NCBI GenBank assembly: GCA_024274855.1
Contig: JAJSAJ010000802.1
Span: 1-6,329 of the forward strand
Source of the DNA: Planctomycetota bacterium
GTDB taxonomy: Bacteria; Planctomycetota; Planctomycetia; Pirellulales; Pirellulaceae
DNA length: 6,329 bases
Direction: 5' to 3'
Both the position numbers and the translations under genes were made by a program. The notes under the pieces were generated by a model. That model was not told where the DNA came from and did not search any database. It saw nothing but the letters and a program-made list of their open reading frames with translations. Shown here piece by piece: positions 1 through 6,329 of this stretch; position 1 is the first letter of the stretch; the number at the start of each line of letters is the position of its first letter.

Positions 1-788
1 AAACGGGGGCTTTGCAGTCGTATCGAATTGGCGACCTGGATTTACTGGCCGGCCCCTTGGAGCCGAATTTCTGGAAAGTCCCGAATGACAACCAGCATCG
101 CAACGGCTACCTGCAACGGCTTGGTCCGTGGCACGATGCAGCAAAGCAACGTCGAGTGGTTGACGTGCAACTTGCTCCTTTAAGTAGTGGGGCTGTAATC
201 ACCGTAAAGTCGATTCTTCCCGTAGGTGACAGTATCTGGCGAGTGACCTATACAATCCAATCTGACGGACAGGTAACTGTTGCATGTAACTACAAACCCC
301 AAGAAAAGAAAATGCCTCTGATCCCAAAGATCGGTATGACTACCAGGTTGCCAGGACGTTTCCACCATGTGACCTGGTACGGCCGCGGCCCACAGGAGAC
401 TTATTGGGATCGCAAAACGGGCGGAGAGATCGCCATCTATCAAAAGACCGTAAACGAAATAATACACCCCTACATACGAGCTCAAGACACTGGGAACCGC
501 ACCGATGTGCGTTGGCTCACCGTGCTGGACGAAGACGGATTTGGTCTCAAAATCACTGGATCGAAACCGATCAGTTTTGCAACATGGCCGTTCACCCGGG
601 AAGACCTGGAACAGGCCAACCATGACTACGACTTACCTCGACGCGAGCACGTGACACTTAGCATCGATTACAAATTGCATGGTGTCGGTGGAGACAACAG
701 TTGGGGTGCGCGCACTCACCCCGAGTACACGTTGCCCGGAAACCAAGCATACGATTACGAGTTTACTCTGGCGCCCGTGATGCCCTGA
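1..788 (+). CDS. LacZ-type GH2 beta-galactosidase, C-terminal part (5' end outside window)
   Basis: This is the last ~260 codons of a family GH2 beta-galactosidase, which hydrolyses terminal beta-galactosides. The frame (codons from base 3) is open to the left edge, so no start lies in the window and a TTG at 12 is internal. The visible part matches domain 5 (Bgal small-chain domain) of LacZ/EbgA-type enzymes: GPLEPNFWKVPNDN near the beginning is the usual 'RPNFWRAPTDND' segment, WYGRGPQETYWDR (about 377-415) is the LacZ 'GLGPQENYPDR' motif, and GVGGDNSW (683-704) corresponds to E. coli 'GIGGDDSW', whose Trp999 helps bind the substrate aglycone; that Trp is kept at 702-704. The protein ends about 27 residues after it, as in E. 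coli LacZ. The catalytic glutamates and any signal peptide would lie upstream and cannot be judged. LacZ versus EbgA or another GH2 subgroup is not resolved. Confidence 0.93.
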   Translation, partial: TGALQSYRIGDLDLLAGPLEPNFWKVPNDNQHRNGYLQRLGPWHDAAKQRRVVDVQLAPLSSGAVITVKSILPVGDSIWRVTYTIQSDGQVTVACNYKPQEKKMPLIPKIGMTTRLPGRFHHVTWYGRGPQETYWDRKTGGEIAIYQKTVNEIIHPYIRAQDTGNRTDVRWLTVLDEDGFGLKITGSKPISFATWPFTREDLEQANHDYDLPRREHVTLSIDYKLHGVGGDNSWGARTHPEYTLPGNQAYDYEFTLAPVMP

Positions 789-803
789 GAGAATCAATGA
801 GAC

Positions 804-843
804 GTGGGAACATTGATCTACGACGGGCGTTGGGAGTTCCCAC
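804..843. repeat. Inverted repeat in the gap after the beta-galactosidase gene
   Basis: GTGGGAAC (804-811) is the exact reverse complement of GTTCCCAC (836-843), with a 24-base loop, starting 16 bases after the beta-galactosidase stop. No T-run follows, so a classical intrinsic terminator is not supported. It could be an mRNA 3'-end structure or a protein-binding dyad. The rest of the 789-1049 gap is GC-rich with only short stems (for example 944-958 and 996-1010), and I see no convincing sigma-70 promoter. Confidence 0.3.
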
Positions 844-1032
844 CCGCGCCAGTCACGTGGGCCTTTACGCGGTACCTTGCCGCGCCATTGGCCATTCGCC
901 GCGATGTGCGGGCCGGTCTGACCGCACTGCCACGTAGCGGTAAGCCTGCCTGGCGGGCCACTCCGGACCGTTAGCCCGACGACGGGGAAGTGTCTGCGAC
1001 CCGCAGTCGCCACGCCTCAGGCCGAAAGCAAC

Positions 1033-1040
1033 AAAGGAGA
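1033..1040 (+). promoter_or_regulatory. Ribosome binding site of the aldolase gene
   Basis: AAAGGAGA is a strong Shine-Dalgarno sequence ending 9 bases before the ATG at 1050. It decides the start: the frame is open further upstream to 990, but that 20-codon extension has no such site and is basic and low in complexity. Confidence 0.85.
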
Positions 1041-1049
1041 CGACCGACT

Positions 1050-1979
1050 ATGCATGACAGACAACAGTCGCTGCGGGGTATCGTAACGCCACTAGTCACT
1101 CCGCTGCTGGCTCGCGACAAACTCGAGCACGAAGGGCTGGTTCGAATTCTTGACCACGTGATCGATGGCGGTGTGGCTGGGATCTTTATTCTCGGCACGA
1201 CGGGCGAAGCACCGAGCTTAAGCTATCGGCTACGGCGCCAGATGATTCGTGAAACGACACAGTTAGTCAACGGTCGCGTACCGGTGCTGGTCGGTGTGAC
1301 GGACACCGCGCTCGTGGAATCGGTTGAATTGGCGCGGTATGCAGCGGATTGTGGGGCGGATGCGGTTGTGCTGACAACACCCTATTACTTCCCGGCCGGA
1401 CAGACCGAACTGACGGCCTATGTACAAAACATCGCACCCCTGATTCCGTTGCCACTGATACTGTATAACATGCCGGGCCTGACGAAGGTCTGGTTCGAGA
1501 TCGAGACACTGCGCGTCCTGTCAAACATCGACTCGATCACTGGCGTGAAAGACAGCAGCGGAGATCTGGAATACTTTGGCCGACTATGCAAACTCAAGGA
1601 GGACCGTCCTGATTGGACAATATTGATCGGTCCCGAAGCCAAACTGCCGGACGCGCACCGGCTTGGCGGAGATGGCGGAGTCAATGGCGGTTCGAACGTG
1701 GCACCGCGTCTGTTTGTCGATTGTCATAAAGCACTTTGCGACGGCGACGAACAACAGGTTGCACAGACGCTCGAGACGATCCTCGCCTTTCAAGAGATCT
1801 ACGAAATCGGAAAGTATGCGTCGCGATATATCAAAGCGACAAAGTCCGCCTTGTCACTGATCGGTATCTGCAGCGACTTGCCTGCCGATCCGTTTCATCC
1901 GTTCCTTGCTCCGGAACGCGAACGGGTGGCCGCGATCCTGCGCGACATCGGTCTACTGGCGCCGCAGTCCAACGAATGA
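1050..1979 (+). CDS. Dihydrodipicolinate synthase / N-acetylneuraminate lyase superfamily protein (class I aldolase)
   Basis: A 309-residue cytoplasmic (beta/alpha)8-barrel aldolase or lyase that would form a Schiff base with pyruvate or a 2-keto acid. The length is normal for the family. Seen in the protein: pyruvate-binding loop GTTGE (49-53), PYY (111-113), the catalytic-tyrosine motif YNMPG (139-143), the Schiff-base lysine in GVKDSSGD (K167), and the late barrel segment GGDGGVNGGSNVAPR (206-220). E. coli DapA has 'YNVPSR', where Arg138 binds the carboxylate of aspartate semialdehyde; here the equivalent residue is Leu144. This argues against true DapA and for another member such as a sialic acid lyase, 2-keto-3-deoxy-sugar-acid aldolase or dehydratase. 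The ATG at 1050 is chosen because of the strong site at 1033-1040. The gene follows a beta-galactosidase gene by 261 bases on the same strand, so a role in sugar or sugar-acid catabolism is plausible but inferred. Confidence 0.93.
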   Translation: MHDRQQSLRGIVTPLVTPLLARDKLEHEGLVRILDHVIDGGVAGIFILGTTGEAPSLSYRLRRQMIRETTQLVNGRVPVLVGVTDTALVESVELARYAADCGADAVVLTTPYYFPAGQTELTAYVQNIAPLIPLPLILYNMPGLTKVWFEIETLRVLSNIDSITGVKDSSGDLEYFGRLCKLKEDRPDWTILIGPEAKLPDAHRLGGDGGVNGGSNVAPRLFVDCHKALCDGDEQQVAQTLETILAFQEIYEIGKYASRYIKATKSALSLIGICSDLPADPFHPFLAPERERVAAILRDIGLLAPQSNE

Positions 1980-2061
1980 GGCCCTGTTTTAACACCGGGA
2001 GGGCGAACGTTCCCGCGTGCCGCGACTGCACGAAACCGGCAACCATCACTTGAAACCTATC

Positions 2062-2067
2062 AGGGGA
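2062..2067 (+). promoter_or_regulatory. Ribosome binding site of tex
   Basis: AGGGGA lies 9 bases before the ATG at 2077. The frame also extends to a GTG at 2017, but those 20 residues do not resemble a Tex N terminus, whereas the family-like helical start follows shortly after 2077. Confidence 0.6.
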
Positions 2068-2076
2068 CCCGCGGTC

Positions 2077-4269
<2,193 letters not shown>

Positions 4270-4270
4270 T

Positions 4271-4307
4271 CCTGCCAGACAAAAGGATTATTATCGCTTC
4301 TGGCGGG
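4271..4307. terminator. Possible shared terminator stem-loop between convergent genes
   Basis: CCTGCCAGA (4271-4279) can pair with TCTGGCGGG (4299-4307) over 9 bp with one G-U pair, leaving a 19-base AT-rich loop. It begins two bases after the tex stop and lies 36 bases past the end of the oppositely oriented STAS-like gene. There is no T-run on either strand after the stem, so it is at best an atypical terminator or an mRNA-stabilising structure. Confidence 0.35.
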
Positions 4308-4343
4308 CTCGGGGCCGGCAAGAAGAACATTATGCGTAGCACT

Positions 4344-4757
4344 TTATGTTTCCTTGGCCATCTTACTGGCAGCAGCCGTATGTCCCTCGATCGGTAGCTC
4401 CTCGACAAGCCACTCATCGGCTTTGCCGGACTGCGCGTGCTCAAAGTAACGGATTGTGGCGGTTGTGAATGGTCGGCAAAACGTGGCCATCCACTTCTGC
4501 CAGTCTCGTTCTCCAACAACCGCTAGACGTTCGATGTCGCGAAAGTGCTTGACATCGAACTTGATGTCTTGCCAGAGCGCGCTCATTGTCCAGCCTTCAA
4601 AATTGTGCATTTCGAACAAGATGCGAAGCTTCCCATGTTTCTGCAACAGGCGTTCGATCTCGGGTACAAAATGGTCGTAGTCGTCGCGCGCTAGTTTACC
4701 GGTTGCTTTAACGGTTAAGACCTTGCCGGAATAATCTTCGATCAATTCGACACTCAT
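4344..4757 (-). CDS. STAS/SEC14-like (SpoIIAA-like) domain protein
   Basis: A 137-residue single-domain protein resembling the SpoIIAA-like STAS/SEC14 family (the group formerly called DUF3478). Visible fold features: an N-terminal beta hairpin (MSVELIEDYSGKVLTVKATGKL, about 1-22), the conserved LARDDYDHFVPEIERLL helix (22-38), a strand LRILFEM (44-50), an acidic/aromatic segment EGWTMSALWQDIKFD (54-68), then RLAVVGERDWQKWMA (77-91) and a C-terminal FCRPFTTATIRYFE strand region (93-106). These last blocks are the most recognisable family signatures. It has no signal peptide or membrane segment. Members are small cytoplasmic proteins thought to bind small hydrophobic or nucleotide ligands; the specific role is unknown. 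The last dozen residues look disordered. The start is supported by a good ribosome site. It is transcribed alone, toward tex and away from the pseudogene region. Confidence 0.88.
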   Translation of the reverse strand: MSVELIEDYSGKVLTVKATGKLARDDYDHFVPEIERLLQKHGKLRILFEMHNFEGWTMSALWQDIKFDVKHFRDIERLAVVGERDWQKWMATFCRPFTTATIRYFEHAQSGKADEWLVEELPIEGHTAAASKMAKET

Positions 4758-4764
4758 GGCTCAA

Positions 4765-4771
4765 TCCTTTC
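4765..4771 (-). promoter_or_regulatory. Ribosome binding site of the STAS-like gene
   Basis: On the minus strand GAAAGGA lies 7 bases before the ATG whose complement is at 4755-4757, a normal Shine-Dalgarno spacing that supports this start. Confidence 0.75.
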
Positions 4772-5130
4772 ATTGATAGTGACACCGATGCGTGGTAGGT
4801 GCCAGCTTTTTCGTCTCCTGGCAAGAAGACATTTCATTAACCACCTCAAGAATGTGCAAATGTGGTGCCGACCGGTCACATTATGAAAAGACTCAACTGG
4901 CTCGCTCGAGTTTTCAACGTAGAAACTGCATGCATGTTTAGCCTGGGGATATTCACGAACGATCTACCTTGGAGTCGCAAGTCGGGCATTCTGCCAATTT
5001 GTCCGACTGCGCGTCCGACATTCACGCGAAGTCACATGACATATTGTCCGGTGACTAAACCGATCGAGCTGGGTGTCCCTGCCTCGAAAGTATGTAGAAT
5101 CCATGACCCGCGGGGCCGAATCGCTGATGC
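4772..5130. other. Intergenic stretch with no convincing gene; contains the STAS-like gene's upstream region
   Basis: About 360 bases without a supported gene, more AT-rich than its surroundings at its left end. On the minus strand, TTGCAC followed 17 bases later by TGAAAT (about 4827-4855) is a weak sigma-70-like candidate promoter for the STAS-like gene. An inverted repeat TGCCAG/CTGGCA (4800-4805 and 4818-4823, loop 12) lies between that candidate and the start codon and could be an operator or leader stem. A 91-codon open frame (4862-5137, +) has no ribosome site and no recognisable protein pattern. The N-terminal part of the neighbouring pseudogene is not recognisable here in any frame. 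Confidence 0.5.
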
Positions 5131-5981
5131 GATCTGATCCATGTCGATTCGTTGGACCTGTACGCGTCGCGGCAACGCCGCGCGTTTATTCGCGAGGTGG
5201 CTGCCGAGCTGCTTGTCGAAGAGGCCCAAGTCAAGCAGGATCTGGGCCAGTGCTCCGCCAGCTCGAGGCCTTGCAAAGCGAACGGATTCGGCAACGGGTC
5301 GAACGTCGGACGGCGCCGGCCGTCGCGCCTCCGATGAGCGACGCCCAACAACAAGCCGCCTTGGACCTGCTGCGTGATCCGAAACTGATCGCGCGGATCG
5401 ACCGCGACTTCGACACGTGCGGCCTGGTCGGCGAACAGGCCAACCGGAGGGTCTGTTATCTGACCTGCGTCGCGCGGCTGCTGCCCCGCCCGTTGTCGGT
5501 GCTGATCCAAAGCAGCTCGGGCACCGGAAAGACAACCCTTCAGGATGCCGTATTGCGGCTGATGCCCGCCGAGCAAACGGTTCGGCTCTCGGCCCTGACG
5601 ACCCAATCGCTCTACTACATTGGCCCGGGCGCGCTACGGCACAAAATCCTGGCCATCGCCGAGGAAGAAGGGGTGGCGCAAGCGGCGGACATGCCTCGCT
5701 CGAGCGTTCGGTTCACACAGCGCGACGTGCGCCAGGCGCTGGCGTGGAACGATCGCACGATGCGACGTCACCTGAGCCGCTTGGTGGACTTGGAATACGT
5801 CCTGGTGCATAGGACGGGCCGCGGCAACGGGCGCGCGTACCAGTTGACATTCGCCGCGTCAGACGAGCTTGGCGAAGTTGGTGGGGTGGACGCATCCGGC
5901 GCCTCGGAAAACGAATCGCTTCTGGGGCTGATCGACGTTCGGCAGTTGCGGCGTGGCAAAAAGGCGGCCCAACAAGGGTAA
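5131..5981 (+). pseudogene. Remnant of a large primase/helicase-like P-loop protein (frameshifted and internally deleted)
   Basis: I read this as the remains of a large (roughly 900-1000 residue) protein recalled from planctomycetes and other environmental bacteria, with an N-terminal CHC2-type zinc finger/TOPRIM primase part and a helicase-like ATPase core. Homology begins with DLIHVDSLDLYASRQRRAF (5131 onward, following an in-frame TGA at 5125-5127) and runs to QVKQDLGQ, ending at 5250. It continues in another frame as VLRQLEALQSERIRQRV, so one base is missing there. Next come ALDLLRDPKLIARI, the Walker A-like SSSGTGKTT (5511-5537), SALTTQSLYYIG and LRHKILAIAEEEG (to 5672). The frame then jumps to RSSVRFTQRDVRQALAW...LEYVLVHRTGRGNGRAYQLTF (about 5697-5855), a winged-helix-like C-terminal region that in relatives lies a few hundred residues later. 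The zinc finger, TOPRIM part and middle of the ATPase are absent. A shorter product (ATG 5334, 215 residues) is possible, but no ribosome site is seen. The family assignment is from memory. Confidence 0.68.
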
Positions 5982-6015
5982 TCGCCGATAGACCACACGA
6001 GTGATTAGGCCATGT

Positions 6016-6048
6016 CCGGCACCCAACCGGCACCCATCCGGCACCCTG
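6016..6048. repeat. Three tandem 11-base repeats
   Basis: The unit CCGGCACCC plus two variable bases occurs three times without a gap: 6016-6026 (ending AA), 6027-6037 (ending AT) and 6038-6048 (ending TG). The nine-base core is identical in all three. The 11-base period is close to one helical turn, so the cores would lie on the same face of the DNA. It starts 34 bases after the pseudogene stop. Confidence 0.85.
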
Positions 6049-6109
6049 CCAAAACGAACGTAACCGACGGCCTGTCGGGCACTTGGAAAACGAGCTGGCC
6101 AAGCCGACA

Positions 6110-6138
6110 GGTGCGCATATAGTGCGCGAAATTCGCGC
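6110..6138. repeat. Palindrome next to a dif-arm-like sequence
   Basis: GCGCGAA (6124-6130) and TTCGCGC (6132-6138) form a perfect palindrome around one central base. Directly upstream GGTGCGCATA (6110-6119) matches the first 10 of the 11 bases of the XerC-binding arm of E. coli dif. GTGCGC occurs twice 11 bases apart (6111-6116 and 6122-6127). The XerD-type arm is absent, so this is not a canonical dif site. It may be a recombinase or regulator site, or chance. Confidence 0.35.
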
Positions 6139-6201
6139 TACCCCAATCGCGACTGTCCTCGCAATCCGCAAAGTCACTTGCCGCCACCGCCCGTGTCCGT
6201 C

Positions 6202-6252
6202 CCCGTGTCCGACGGACGCCCACGTCCGTCGCTGCCCTGGGTACCAACCCGG
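6202..6252. repeat. 51-base direct repeat, copy 1, with internal hairpin
   Basis: This segment is identical base for base to 6279-6329. It contains a perfect 9-bp hairpin, CGACGGACG (6210-6218) paired with CGTCCGTCG (6223-6231), with a 4-base CCCA loop, followed by the palindrome GGTACC (6239-6244). It is non-coding and resembles dispersed intergenic hairpin elements in kind. Just upstream CCGTGTCCG occurs twice (6191-6199 and 6203-6211), suggesting local duplication. Confidence 0.9.
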
Positions 6253-6278
6253 CCACACGAGACGAACACGGAGGCGCG

Positions 6279-6329
6279 CCCGTGTCCGACGGACGCCCAC
6301 GTCCGTCGCTGCCCTGGGTACCAACCCGG
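6279..6329. repeat. 51-base direct repeat, copy 2 (reaches window edge), with internal hairpin
   Basis: Exact copy of 6202-6252 displaced by 77 bases, separated from it by a 26-base spacer (6253-6278). The hairpin recurs at 6287-6308. Identity runs to the last base of the window, so the repeat, or a longer array with a 77-base period, may continue beyond it. Confidence 0.9.

Larger units (their letters stand above)
5982..6201. other. Non-coding, repeat-rich region downstream of the pseudogene
   Basis: No supported gene. It holds the 11-base tandem repeat (6016-6048), an inverted repeat CCTGTCGG/CCGACAGG (6071-6078 and 6104-6111) and a palindrome at 6124-6138. CCACACGAG occurs at 5993-6001 and again at 6253-6261 inside the repeat block further right. 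The long minus-strand open frame through this region is a by-product of GC-rich repeats and pseudogene antisense, not a gene. Confidence 0.5.

Noticed and set aside
990..1049. Upstream extension of the aldolase frame to 990
   Set aside because: The 20 extra residues are basic and low in complexity, while a strong ribosome site sits just before the ATG at 1050.
4953..5021. Tiny minus-strand reading of 22 residues with a CPTC zinc-ribbon-like pair of cysteines
   Set aside because: Too short, no ribosome site and only one CxxC pair; probably chance.
4862..5137. Plus-strand open frame of 91 codons in the intergenic stretch
   Set aside because: No Shine-Dalgarno sequence before the GTG at 4862 or the internal ATG at 4883, unusual composition and no recognisable motif; it also runs into the pseudogene start.
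5713..6324. Long minus-strand open frame (203 codons) across the pseudogene end and the repeat region
   Set aside because: It is antisense to family-like sequence, then reads through the tandem and direct repeats, giving repeated, arginine- and tryptophan-rich low-complexity protein with no recognisable domain.
6202..6329. Start of a CRISPR array
   Set aside because: The repeat is 51 bases, longer than typical CRISPR repeats, only two copies are visible with one 26-base spacer, and no cas gene is present. A tandem or dispersed hairpin repeat fits better, though the window edge prevents a full count.

Overview
The window is a moderately GC-rich bacterial chromosome segment with ordinary metabolic and housekeeping genes on its left two thirds and a decayed mobile-type or accessory region on its right third. 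The best guess for the source is a planctomycete or a related environmental bacterium. This rests on the broken primase/helicase-like gene at 5131-5981, whose relatives I recall mainly from Planctomycetota and similar genomes, and on the loose gene spacing. It is an inference; nothing in the window names a taxon.

Left part (1-1979, + strand): the 3' end of a LacZ-type family GH2 beta-galactosidase runs in from the left edge and stops at 788. After a 261-base gap comes a complete class I aldolase/lyase of the dihydrodipicolinate synthase / N-acetylneuraminate lyase superfamily (1050-1979). It keeps the Schiff-base lysine and pyruvate-binding loop but lacks the arginine that marks true DapA, so its substrate is probably a sugar acid or another 2-keto compound. 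The two genes may belong to a carbohydrate-use locus, although the gap makes a single operon uncertain.

Middle part (2077-4757): a complete tex gene (S1/YqgF/helix-hairpin-helix RNA-binding transcription accessory protein, + strand) converges on a small STAS/SpoIIAA-like protein gene on the - strand (4344-4757). The 74 bases between them hold an imperfect stem-loop that could serve both as a 3' boundary.

Right part (4758-6329): about 370 bases without a convincing gene lead into a pseudogene (5131-5981). It is a remnant of a large primase/helicase-like protein carrying three separate lesions: loss of the N-terminal part, a one-base frameshift near 5250, and an apparent in-frame deletion that joins the ATPase core directly to the C-terminal winged-helix-like region near 5685. 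Downstream lies a non-coding, repeat-rich stretch. It contains three tandem 11-base units (6016-6048), a 15-base palindrome beside a 10-base match to the XerC arm of E. coli dif (6110-6138), and two perfect 51-base direct repeats, each with a 9-bp hairpin (6202-6252 and 6279-6329); the second is cut by the window edge. The most notable content is this decayed element and its repeats. I see no intact undescribed system.
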